Shown here: positions 30,526-41,828 of the stretch, in pieces
Layout: every line of letters starts with the position of its first letter
How positions within the stretch are numbered: the stretch's first letter is position 1
DNA from: Lyophyllum atratum
Lineage: Eukaryota; Basidiomycota; Agaricomycetes; Agaricales; Lyophyllaceae
Assembly: GCA_014905825.1 (NCBI GenBank)
Contig: JACGCN010000055.1
Location: forward strand, 186,001 to 250,000
Direction of reading: 5' to 3'
Length of the DNA stretch: 64,000 nucleotides
Translations under genes and position numbers: made by a program
Notes under the pieces: model-generated
Told to the model about the DNA's origin: nothing
The model's database searches: none
The model's input: the letters and a program-made list of their open reading frames with translations, nothing else

Positions 30526-31727
30526 ATGGCGTCGTTCCCAAAGCTGGTCTTTCTCTTCACCCTCGTCTCGTCCTTGATCTGCATCGGTAGCGCTGCGCCG
30601 CTCCGAGCCCGACCTCGCGACGCTCCTCCGCCAGCCGTGACCCCGACCGCGTTGACGCTGAAGGCCCAGCAGGACAGCTTCACCTTCGACTTGTCCGAAA
30701 CACTCGCGCTGCCCACTAGCTCGATCCAGCCGCTCGAGCAGGTGCCGCCCAACTGCGCGACGTACAACTCCCTCCAGAGCGAGTGTCCCACGTACTTCGA
30801 GGCCGTGAACGTCACGTATGACGACTGTGGTGATGCGTGGACCGTTTGTCGGTGTAGCACCGCGAACATGACGATGGACACGGCTGTTGAACGGCTCGGC
30901 CGCATCCCTGTGGGGTTGAGACGCTACGTCGCGACCGTTATCGTGGCTCCCGATCTCGAGGCGCATGCGTATACTTTGACTTCCGGGGAGATTCATATGT
31001 TTGGAGACATCGCTGTAGATTCCTGGGTACATGAGGTGGGTTCTGCCTATTCGCGTAAGCGGGAAGATTGTTTCTCTGACGATACAATTTATCCACTTAG
31101 GCTGCTCATGCATTCGATTGGGCAACTGGCACCCCGCTCTCTAGCACTCCAGAATGGCTAAAGGCGATCGAGAGTGACAGTTGTGTGCCGGACACTTACT
31201 CCGCGACCGGTGCGAATGAAGTACGTTCTACTTCCACGCTTTACGGGAACAACAGACCAACGCTTTATGAGCCAGGATTTCGCGCAAGTGACCGTCATGA
31301 AAGTCTACTCTCTAATCCATGGGAACTCTCTGCCTGATGGGTGGTCGCTGGACTGCATGTCGAATCAGATGAATTACATGAGCGGGCTTTCTCAGTTCAA
31401 CAAGGCAGAGCTATTCGGGAACACCTGTGCTATAGCGGGGTCAGATCCCTTCTCCAGGTACGTCAGAACCGACGCTGGACGACTTTCGTTACTGAATATA
31501 CACATATTAGGCATTCCACTCCCCCTCCTGTAACCCCAACACGCGTGCTGCCTGACTTCCCTGCCCAGGTTCAGCCCAACTCGCCTCTGAAGTCCATTCT
31601 CACAGCACCAGTGATCGCGAATGAAGCAACGACTCCGAACAGGGATAATGCTGCCTCGACATACATCGCGGATGTTAAGCTCATCCTGCTTGTCGGGGGG
31701 GCCATTGCGGGATGGTCTTTGTGGTAG
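30526..31727 (+). CDS. Secreted CON-13-like protein with HEAAH motif and likely GPI signal
   Basis: Resembles conidiation-specific protein 13 of ascomycetes, a secreted protein of unclear biochemistry. Exons 30526-31035, 31101-31220, 31276-31457 and 31511-31727 give 342 residues. The N-terminal signal peptide (FPKLVFLFTLVSSLICIGSA) is followed by a Cys-rich core: PPNCATYNSLQSECPTYFEAVN, DDCGDAWTVCRCSTANMT, IPVGLRRYVATVIV. Splicing of intron 1 joins WVHE to AAHAFDW, forming HEAAH, which matches the HExxH zinc-peptidase signature. Later blocks are SDSCVPDTYS, DFAQVTVMKVY and LFGNTC. The C-terminus is a hydrophobic segment (LILLVGGAIAGWSLW) after small residues, as in a GPI attachment signal. 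Activity as a peptidase is inference. Confidence 0.75.
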
Positions 31728-32084
31728 ACTATGATGATGCACTGGATGCATTATGACGAGACGAATGTGGTCCATACAAGTATTCGACGCCTTGGGAGGG
31801 CATTACGTTGGTATATCTCTGTAGTACAGAGCTTATAATCCAATTATCACATTCTCCGATAGGCTGACCCTCGAATACCAAGGGTATTGCATAGACGCTG
31901 ACTGATCATAAAGAGACCTTGATCTCATGCAATATCTACCCTCCTACGTATTGACCTTGGAGCAAGAGGTGTCCTTGGTTCCCGAGATCAAAGATAGAAT
32001 GAGAAGTAGCACTGCTATCGAGCAGCGGTCGCGGCCATTGTGACGACTGACAAGACGCAAATGGTATGTTACAAGACGAGGCGC
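31728..32084. other. Convergent intergenic region
   Basis: Separates the 3' ends of the CON-13-like and RING genes; no coding signal seen. Confidence 0.5.
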
Positions 32085-33055
32085 CTATAAACTGAATACA
32101 GCACGGGGTTTGAGGCCTATGACGCCGCCGCCTTTCCCATCCCACCCCGGGATCTCAGCTCGGCATACAGGACACCTGGACAGCGTTATCAGAAAAAGCA
32201 GCAGCTGACCACGAGAAAGAATGCTCACCTCGCAACATTCATTTCAGCCCTCATAAGCGCCCCACGCTGGATAGTGGATTTCACCGCAGTGAACAGACAG
32301 GCACCACAGCAGATGTGGCCGCAAGGGGTCAGTGTGGCGTTGGTGGGGGGGAAGAAGCAGATGGGACACGTGTACTCCGCGAGCGGCTCTACTTCTGGAG
32401 GCCGAGGGCGCGATGGATGCTCGGGGATGGTCGTCGACGCGGATGCTGAAGCTTTATGGGTCGGAATCGGGGATGATGTCTGGAGAAACTCTACATCGGA
32501 TGGGTGAAGAATTTTGCGGAGGCTGGGGCTGCTCACGGGGACATGTGTGGCTTCCGACGTTTGGGTACTGGTCGAAGCTGCAGCGACAGCGGCCGTTGAT
32601 AGAGAAGACCCGGGGACTCGACTCGTGCTGGGTCCTGCCATGGAACGAGAGATGTAGGGGCTATCTTCTTCAGATATCAGCTGATCAACATCCTCCGACT
32701 CCTCTCCTGACGACCAGTCAGGCTGAGTCATCGCAGATCGAGTCCTTCTCTTCTTCAAGACTCTGGTGGAACCCGAGCCCTGGTTCCCGCTGGATGACCC
32801 CGCTTTTGACGATGCTGACGACGATCCAGCGCTGGATTGCATGGTATGGTGAGTCGGGGCTGCCGCTGAGTGCTGGTGTGAGCTGCGTCGGGATGTGGAG
32901 GAGGAACGCGAAACTGGCTGAAATGTCGACGCGTCGCGTGGTGCTGTACGCGCTCGGGACGTGCTTAATCGTGGTCGAAGATTCCTCGTCGTCAGAGGCG
33001 GAGGCAAAGGGTCATCGCAGACGCCCACGTGCCCCACTTGAGACTTCTCAGGCAT
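32085..33055 (-). CDS. RING-HC finger protein (probable E3 ubiquitin ligase, SLX8/RNF4-like layout)
   Basis: Exons 33055-32229 and 32175-32085 give 305 residues. About 225 N-terminal residues are Ser/Thr/Arg-rich and look disordered, with a basic stretch RVLKKRRTRS and an acidic patch EESEDVDQLISEED. The C-terminal RING is complete only after splicing: CPICFFPPTNATLTPCGHICC (given here in part), then CGAC, then RCPVCRAEIPG; spacing fits C3HC4. The intron falls just before the last zinc pair. A disordered N-terminus with a terminal RING is the layout of SUMO-targeted ligases such as Slx8, and short hydrophobic/acidic patches could be SUMO-binding, but I cannot prove that. Confidence 0.82.
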
Positions 33056-34582
33056 GCAGCCTTTTTAACGCCCAGTATACAACTCGGAGTCTTCAATAGC
33101 CCCAGACCGCGCGCAGAATTGTGATCCGCTCGAGCACAACTGAATGGACTTTGTTGTAGGCTACAGCTATGTTTTTCTCAGAATTTTTATTTCCACGTGG
33201 CTTGGATCGACGAACTCACCGAAATTCGTACATCGCATCGTCAAATTTTCTCTTTCATGCGCAAGAGACACTGTCGACGAAATAGGATTACCTTCCTGGT
33301 CTTGGTTAGGGCTATGTAGATTTCATTGAGAAGTGACGATGAGGTCGCCTGCCTATGGACTTAACCGACAGTCCGCGGGAATGCTGTTTCCAAGGACGCA
33401 GCCAAATAAAGATTTAAAAATAATTTCGTGCATTAGCAACGGATATCAGATTCATTACTTCATTGCATGCGCGACACCTGGTACTGTACCCGAAACCCTT
33501 CCAGCGCGCATGGATCGACCTTGTTTCTGACTAGTGCTCTATCCGTTTGTCATGACTCCTCTCAGCCCTGCATGCATTTTATTGGAATAAACTGTTCAAG
33601 AAATCTCAGGTGTTCGGGCACCGTCCCGATAAATGTCGATAAATGTTTTGGGACTTCCCATCGTTGTGATTCTTGCCGTAATTCCTCGACCATTTCGGAG
33701 GCGATACGTAAACAAGGCATGCATTTTCCAGGTTCTTCGATACGTGTATCTCGCTATTTCGTCACCGTGCAAAGCGTTCGCGGTGCTGTCAAGTTTACTT
33801 CCAAATTGAATTGCGCCAGCTTCCAGGAGGCCATTCAAAAGCCCGCGGGGCGGCAGGTGGCAGGATTCAATTCACATACCACACCCCTAAAAATCACGTA
33901 TGGAAGCCTTCGACTTCTCGAGGACGCCTGACATGGGCTATGCTGGATTTCACGAGGCCCTGGAGTAGAATTCTGGAAGGATGAGATGTAATAGATCTCA
34001 ACCCTGAGTGAACCCTAACCTCTTCGGGACATGCCTGAATGCTTGAACCTGCCAACCAGGGCAAGCGGGCAGCCGCCGGCGAAGTTTCATCAGAAAGCCG
34101 CACAATGAACCTGAGAGAGCATATTATTGAAACTCCGGTCACTTATACGGTCCCTAGATTGGCTCCCGTGCCTCTCGGGTTGTCAAGCTATGCATTCATG
34201 CGTATAGGCGCTGCGTTTTAGGGACATGAAATATGTGTCCTGGAAATACCGGGAGTCACTAGAGCTTCATTTCAGCTGCAACTAGCGGTACCGTAAGGAT
34301 TGTTTGAAGGTAGCCAGACATCACCGTATAATCTTTCCTCAGGGCAGTAATGTCAGATTCGGAACGTGGTACGGGTGAATGCTTTTCTGTGTGACGCTAA
34401 GCAGGAGTGTATATGGATAGTGCCGAGACCGGCGCCCTCCTAGAGCTTACGGGTATAGCGATACCTATGTCATGGGAACTTGAAATCAACAAATAAATAA
34501 CAGAAGTCCAACGTATGTCGAGACCTACTGACGTACGGCCGAAACAAGAAAGAAGGTATGTAAGTAAAATGATCTGTGGTTC
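33056..34582. other. 1.5 kb without a supported gene
   Basis: Lies upstream of the RING gene and downstream of Ku70. Contains a short tandem GTCGATAAAT unit at about 33631-33652. Possible frames are short and lack recognisable motifs. Confidence 0.45.
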
Positions 34583-37574
34583 TCAATGCGCGTCGAGCCA
34601 TTCGGCGACCCGTTCAATCAGATCAGCTTTCCTACCGGACACCGGCAGGCTTTTCCCTCTTAAGAAATCCTGAGAAATAATCTTCCATGTCTGCGATGAT
34701 CAAGGAAGAATATAGTCGTACCTTCAGTTGGTCCACACGCAGCTGAGAAATCGAGAAGCCAGGGTAATAAGATTAACCGTGACAAAGATGGAACTTTAGT
34801 CAATGCATACCTTGCCCAGGTTATCCACCTCGTACATGCTGCGAATTTCAGCCTCGTCGACGCTCAGTTCCTGCGACGGTGTAATTGCCTGATGCCCGAG
34901 TATAGGATACAGGCAAACGACTCACCGCCTTTCGCTTAACTCCCGCGACAGTTCCAGAAGTGGTGACAACATCAGCTGATTTATCGTTCACCAGTGCAAT
35001 TTTCCAGGCCTTCATCAAACTTCCGGCGCGCTACGTAAAGAACGGAGAAGCATCAGGTGTCAAGACTCCTGTCGAACAGTGGATACACTTCACCTTGTGT
35101 ATCATTTCGTCCTTGGGAAGGGTCAGGTCCTCGAACGAATCAGGATCATATTGTTCCCGGAATGCGCTAGCTTCCAGTTGCGCATTATGGTAAGCAAGTG
35201 CTATCGATGAGGAGCGGTGGGATCATATCATCAGTCCGGACACGGTGGCGAACGCGAAAGGAGATAGGTGGCACAAGACTCACCAGGATTAGGATACGAG
35301 TCGGGCGGATATGCTCCGTTTTTCACAGAGAGTTTATCGATCCAGGCACGAGCTGCATCCTTGAGCTCGTCCGATGCTGCAAGAGGATATATCAGTCCGG
35401 CAGTTTGGCTCGGCCTCGTGAGTGATACAAACCTCGAACAGCCTTTACGACAGTCGCTTCGCGTATGTCGTCCGCGAACGGAAGCGGGATAAGGTGGAAG
35501 CCCGCAGGCTCGTTCCAGCCTCCTTCGTCTGCCCTCTCTTCCTACGGTGGTAGATAGAACAAGCGTCGGTTAGATTTTAATCACAAAGTGGTAATAATAA
35601 ATAGGGACCTGGGGTAAAAGCGCACAAAATGTTGGTGTTGCGTTCCTTCTCGTTAAAGCGAGAACGAGGCCTATCTTCTTCTTCTTTACCATAGATTTGA
35701 TGAGAGCGCTAAAAGTACGTTTACTCCCGGAATAGGCCTGCACCGAGATGTCAATTACTGGCTGGATGTATGGTGCCTAACCCACTAGTTCGTCAGGATA
35801 AATGAACTGTGAATGTTTGATGTTGTCCTCGAAGACCAACTGATCACGATCCTTGAATCCTAGAAGCTTGATCCCTGGACCGGTGTAAAGATTTGGAGCG
35901 CCGTCGAAGCTTAACGGGCTCACCAGGTTCGAGGCCCATCGTTCGGAAAGACCTGATATCCTCGGCGGTATAGAAGGGCTAGTCCGTTAATTCTTTAACG
36001 CTTTTTTTTGTCCGTGGAAATGAGCCATAACTTACCTGTCTTCCGGATTTTACAATCCTGGCGTTCGAGTCACCCTTGCCGTTTTCGTCTTCATCCTCGT
36101 CATCCGCAGCGCCTGCGGTCGCTCCTAATGACATGCCGTAGACCAGGTTCGTCTTGTCGACCTCCGCTTCACGAGCCTAGACAACATAATCAGCACTGTA
36201 GACAAGTGTACCGCTGAAGTGCCCACCTCGTCAACATACACAGTTCGCACTGTTGCTACCTCCATCCTGTCGCCAAGGTCAACAAAATACTTATAGGTCC
36301 CTTTCTTTTGCTCGGTCACTAAGCCATATCTTCGTCCCAGAATTCAGCTTGAAGCCAAACGCTAAGTCTGACCATGCATACCCTTTGACGCCGATTGTGA
36401 GACCTTCGGCAAGCTTCATCGTGATGCTAAAGTGGGCGCGCTTCGGTACTTCGTGAAAGCGCATCTGGGAAAGGAGATCCTCGATGCGCGAGATGGAGAT
36501 CGACTCAGGAAGAACAGAAGGGTCCGAGGAGTCTATTTCATCTTCGTCGGCCAGGTTGGTTGGAAGGAGGACGGACTAGAAACGATTAGTTCGTGCGATA
36601 CAGAGGGAGTCGGGCTTACAGCATAGAACTTTGAGACATCGAATGGCTTTTCAGGAGTGCTAATGAAAAAGGGTTCAACAGTTACGCCGGCTTGCGCCAA
36701 GTCCTGTGAACCCGTTCATATTCAAGTACGCCGATGAGTTCAAAAACCTTACGATTAACGTCGTTCTCGCTGAAGTTATAAGCTGTTGGCTGCCAGGACC
36801 GGGATGTGGATCATCTTCGTCCGTGATCAGGAAAACACGCTTCGTCGCAGTCTTGGGCGCCCTTCGACCAGATTTCAGTCAGCGACCATACCGACAACGA
36901 TGTGACCTGTAGCGCACCCATCCCGGATAACCCAGTTGCAACTCGTAAAGACGTCGCCCATAGGGACTCTCTTCCCCTTCATCGCAGGAAAAGCCTTTCT
37001 CAGCTCTTCGGGATCTTCACGGGCAGCTTTCAGAATATGGGCGTTCAAGTCGCTTCCAAGCCCCTCGTTCAAACAAGAGACGAACCATCCAGCAATTGTA
37101 TGAGTTGTTGTATCTTCGGAGCGCTAACAGGGGAGATTGGTTGGTACGCATAGGTGCCCTTCTTGAGTTCGGAGCCGTAATCACGGCTTTCTGTCTTTCT
37201 GGTCTTCACCCCACGGCATTACTTTACGAGTCCAAGCTGATAGAGCTTCCGAGTTCTCACTGTGTTGAAGAGCAGAATGCCAACGGCGTCGTTGGGCCCA
37301 GTTATAACTTTTTTCTTTTGAATCTGCACAGCGGCTTCTAGGGCCGTAAAGAGATGGCACGTTTTCGTGTCTTCATAGTTGGGGTCGTCCCTGAGCTCGA
37401 GCATAGACTCCGAGCAGTCAATACAGAACAGAATAACATCTCGTTTGCCTTCAAAATACTGGAAATCATGTTGTCGTTGCGTAGGCTACGAATCCACTGG
37501 CGACTCACCGATGCGTCCTGCAGTTCCTCCTCGTCTTCCTCATCAACCTTATTCCAGTCATCATAGGGCGGCAT
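34583..37574 (-). CDS. KU70: Ku70 subunit of the DNA end-binding heterodimer
   Basis: Works with Ku80 in non-homologous end joining and telomere upkeep in the nucleus. A gene with many introns (more than ten). Readable blocks in order: start MPPYDDWNKVDEEDEEELQD; vWA domain with KRDVILFCIDCSESML and LLFNTVRTRKL; KAFPAMKGKRVPMGDVF and KRVFLITDEDDPHPG; the Ku core with TPEKPFDVSKFY, SQMRFHEVPKRAHFSI and LAEGLTIGVKGYA; a bridge region containing VYGMSLGATAGAADDEDENG, which could be a small acidic insert; HSQFIYPDEL, SALIKSMVKKKKIGLVLAL and PAGFHLIPLPFADDIR; the C-terminal arm; and a final SAP domain made of a 21 nt exon (LRVDQLK) plus DFLRGKSLPVSGRKADLIE. The SAP domain distinguishes Ku70 from Ku80. 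Individual exon borders were not all fixed. It shares a 279 bp promoter region with PTPA. Confidence 0.9.
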
Positions 37575-37853
37575 GGTTCTCCTTTAGCTTCAGATACTGT
37601 AGACAGTAGTGGGCAGTCGGAATATGGTAGTCGTAGTCTGTGCTGCCTTGTAGCCACAACAGCACAAAACGTTTAACGCAGGCGGCCAGGTCGCGTCGGT
37701 CACGCCACACGTCACCCCGAGTCACACTAAATTGAGACTCATCCGCCCAGATCGGGACCGTGTTCAGTCGACTGCCACCACTACAATCTAATCGAGCAAG
37801 ACCAAACTCCCCTTAAATTCTGCGATTGACATATCTAGAATCATTTACGCAGC

Positions 37854-39139
37854 ATGTCAGAAGGTGTAGCCGTACCGCAGCTCCGTGAAGTGCCTCTCTC
37901 CGAGGTTGCTGCGTTCAAGACATTACCAGGGCCGAAAATCAAGACCGATCATGACGTCCAGGAGTGGAAGAAACGACGATCGTACCAAGACTACGCAATC
38001 TTTCTACGCCGCTTGAATGAAGCTGTAGTCGGAAAGTCCCTTCCTCGGGCCTCGCCGCCGGGTCAAGTATAAACCTGCCTCCTCCTTCGTTAGCGGACCT
38101 TGGCTGATCTTAATCTGTCAGGCAATCGTAAAGACGCTTGACCTTCTGAACACGTTAGATCGGTGGATTGACGAGATACCCCCCTTGGAGTCCCCCCAGC
38201 GTTTCGGAAACTTGGCGTTCCGCACCTGGGGTGCGCGTCTCGAAGAGGTCGGGTCATTTGCGCTGTCTATCCTATGGAGATTGATTTTTATTCTCGGTTT
38301 CCAGAGGGTAGACGATATTCTGGGTGATCTCCTGGCTGCCGAGTACTCTGTGGTGATACCCCATGTAAAACCTCTCCTTCTGACCTCATTTGGGTCGTTT
38401 ACGAGGATGGACTATGGAACAGGGCACGAGACGTCGTTCGGTCTCTTCCTGCTCGCCTTGACGCTTGTGCGATTTTATCAGCCTGTCGAAGAGGATGAAA
38501 CCGATCTCGTGTTACGTGTATTCGTGCGATATCAGGAGGTGTGTTGGAAGTTGCAAGATACCTACCGCCTAGAACCTGCAGGGAGTCATGGCGTCTGGGG
38601 TCTTGACGACTACTCGTTTCTTGGGTACATTTTTGGAAGTGCACAACTACGAGGTATTTCCCCATTCGCGTGTCATCTCCACGCAATGTTGCCACTGACT
38701 TTTTTGTTTTCACATCTAGACCAGACCGATATCCCTGTGTCCGCCGTGCTGCAACCCGACTTTCCATCCAGGAACTTGTACTTCAATTTGATCAAACGTA
38801 TCCGACAAGTCAAACACGGCCCATTCCACGAGCACTCCTCGCAACTGCATTCAATTGCCATGGGCGTTCCGAACTGGCGGAAAGTCAACTCGGGCCTGTT
38901 CAAGATGTATGAAGTAAGCGTGCTGTTCTCCTTTGAGGTTTCCAGGGCTCGATTCTCAAATATCGTTCTCTTTGCGCTAGGCCGAAGTCCTAGGGAAACG
39001 TGTCGTCGTGCAGCACCTTCCCCTGGGAGGCCTGTTGGAGTGGGACGATCGCGGTAGTGCGGCTTCGGACACAAGCATGCCCCCGCCGGCGCGCGAGGCT
39101 GCGAATGCGCAGACCCAGGCCCCATGGGCACGTACATGA
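37854..39139 (+). CDS. RRD: Protein phosphatase 2A activator PTPA (RRD1/RRD2 type)
   Basis: Peptidyl-prolyl isomerase-type chaperone that activates the PP2A catalytic subunit. Exons 37854-38066, 38122-38247, 38305-38653, 38720-38913 and 38981-39139 give 346 residues in frame. Family blocks: FGNLAFRTWGARLEE, LLLTSFGSFTRMDYGTGHE, WGLDDYSFLGYIFGSAQLR, FHEHSSQLHSIAMGVPNWRK with VNSGLFKMYEAEVLGK, and VVVQHLPLGG. The third exon border is uncertain: the 57 nt at 38248-38304 are in frame and stop-free and begin with an unusual GTCGGG donor, but removing them matches the family spacing. The C-terminus is short and Ala/Pro-rich. It is divergent from Ku70. Confidence 0.9.
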
Positions 39140-41828
39140 TATTCCCTCCGTACGCGTGATAAGTGTCTCATCTACTCCGTATCCGGCCGCCACCTCGTCA
39201 TATCGCGTCTGTGCGGGTTTAGAACGAGTTTGGAAATGGAAACCGCGCAGATCCTTTGTATGTATGAAGCCCTCACTGCACACTAGCCCCTCGACCCTAG
39301 CGGCTACATACATACTTAGCCAAGGCTGGCGTACGCGTGGGGAGCCACCACCCTGTCTTTTCTTACGAGTCGACGTAACGAGAGAAACAGACACCCTGTT
39401 AAGGCAGCCACACAATAGAACCGTCCGAGAGCTCGCGCGAACATTTGACGCAAACGGAATCTCGCGGCGGAATGTTCCCGCGCTGTCATCTCCTTCTAGC
39501 AGGTCAGCGAAGAAGATCTTGTCGCAAGAATACATCATGAACCCCCGGCTCGTGCTAACGCTACATAGAACCAATAGAACTAAGCTGCGAGATCGTCCTT
39601 CGCATTCCTCGACGCATTCGTAATGGTCGTAACCAGGTTCGATCCAGCCCTCTGGATTCGAAGAAGCTGGGGAAGGGTCAGTTATTGAACGCTGTCTGGA
39701 CGGCAAGTCATCGGCCGAGACGAAAGATTGTATACCAAATCTCACAGGTGAGAATAGTCGAGTTCCGCGGGATCCCGACCATCTCAATTCGACAAGGGTC
39801 ATGGATAAACATAAGTGGCGAGAAGAACGACACTGCAACGACGTCCAAGGGGCTAGATTAGCTCGCATACCATGGCGATATATGTGAAGGAAGGGAAGAT
39901 GACGAGACCCAAGTTACTTTTCGGCAGCAAGAGGACGAGCACTAAACTGCCTTATGCAGTATCGCTCAGGCAGGCGCTTGTCGAGGCAAACATGAGCTCG
40001 GAGGCATTATGTATTGGTAGGATTCGGACAGCGGTAAAATAGTCAACAACAAGTCAGGATAACAACTCTATCAGACTCGGCGATTCCTCGATCGAAGTGG
40101 GTCGGGCGTCCCTGGAACCCTGATTGACGGCCGCTCGAAGGCCGGTGTAAGGCTGTCTAACGAGCGCTCAATAAAGTGTATTCCCTTCGGGAATTGGGAA
40201 CAATTAGATCTTGGAGGAGATGGAGATGTACCGGTGTCAAGGTGCTGTGCAAGGCATCGAAGTTGGAGAGGCTGTAGAACAACAGTCAAACGGACAGCAC
40301 ATCACTGGCATGCATCACTAGCTAACAAGGCCATGTGCTGGCGAGATGTCCAGTAGAAGGATGTGTGGGACAGGAATGTATATTCTGAGGAAGAAGGGAG
40401 ATGTATTTTTATTTTTGGTATAGCAAAGGGTAACGTTAACGTACCTTGCTGCGGGTGCACTCTCTCCTCGGGGTGCCGCAATGGAGCCACCTCCGAATAA
40501 GGATTTCCATTGCGGAACCGGTGATTGGAGAAACCTCCTGTAGACCGTGCCTTGTGGAGCCCGGTGAGGGAGGATCCAAGCTTGTCGCTGCCTTGCAATT
40601 GCTGGAATGACGCTGACACGACGTCAAGACAAGTAGACCATGCGACTGGCTTCGCTGTGAACAAGCTCAGCTGTCACATTCAGGCCGCCGCGAGCCTTCC
40701 ATCAGCTTGGTTCGAACACATGGACAGACATCTTTCTACAAGAGGCCACAAGTTACCGACGGAGGCCAGACGAGAGAGCTCTGGAACGCTAGAGGTGGGT
40801 GGGTATGTCATGTCCTTCGATAGACAAGATAAGTGGGGTACTCGTTTGAGAAGAAGGCCTGACCTGGGTGGATTTGTAGATGTGGTTCTGTCCAACACGA
40901 CTCGCACCTTAACTGGCTTGTGGGTGCTCATGCCATCTTCGATGCTCAGTTTGGAATTGATGGCTGATTTCACAGATGTTGGGTCGAATTAGTGATCTCG
41001 ACGATGATTACCCTGAACCAGGATAGGAGTCGAGGATGAACGCTATAGTATATCTGAACGAATGCTCCGAGCTGCGTCCTGTAAGCCCTTGCCTCAAGAT
41101 ATGGGCGCTGGCTGACGTCGGTCAGTGACGGAGGGCCGGTGATGTCCATATTAGGATATTCGGAATGGTCCGAGCCGGCCCCATCGATAATTATTATCCG
41201 AGAAAAAGTTGCGATCACAACTTGAACCAACAGCAAAAAGGCTCTCTCTGCAACGACAGCAACCCCCAGTGTCCTCCTCTGGCGTCGTCACCACCTGCGC
41301 GACTTCCAGAACCGCTCTTGCCACAATTACTGACCAAGAGTATAATCAGGATCTCCGTTTGCTGGCCCTAGAGTCCGTGGTTCTGCCTTCTTTCCCCTGT
41401 AAAACTTATTGATTGTTCTTTCATCTTCAGGTGGTCATCCGTAAGAGGTGAGTTCAACGGCGTTTATACCGCTTCATATCAGCAACTGACGCCCATCTTT
41501 CACTCCAGGCGAACCTCCCTAACACCCCCTACTCCCACCGCATCGACCGTTCACCAACCCAAGACCTTGAATTGTTTATTCCATCTTTATTTTCCCAACA
41601 CTTTTCATCACGCCCTTCAAGCACTGTCCTCGCTGAACAGGGAGCGAGGAACCCACCACGACTGAAGTTTCCTTCCGACTGACGCTCATTCCCCGCCCGG
41701 CTCGCCATCGACCGTGGCGGCAGGGTACTAAACGACCAACGAAAAAGAATCACCTGCTGGACCCCCACGCCCACCAAAATCCAATAGACACCATAGACTC
41801 TTCCACTGCTTCCCCCCCTGCTGATCCA
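39140..41828. other. 2.7 kb without a supported gene
   Basis: Several frames of 100-290 codons exist on both strands (for example 39000-39623 plus and 38990-39868 minus), but they overlap each other or PTPA, are Arg/Ser-rich and have no recognisable domain. The last few hundred bases are the ODC leader: pyrimidine-rich with little protein character. I see no RNA gene. Confidence 0.45.

Noticed and set aside
39630..39660. GGTTCGATCC resembling a tRNA T-loop
   Set aside because: No matching acceptor, D-arm or anticodon arm can be folded around it.
38990..39868. Long open frame of 292 codons on the minus strand over the end of PTPA
   Set aside because: Overlaps the PTPA last exon, Arg/Ser-rich, no domain and no neighbouring exon; openness is best explained by base composition.
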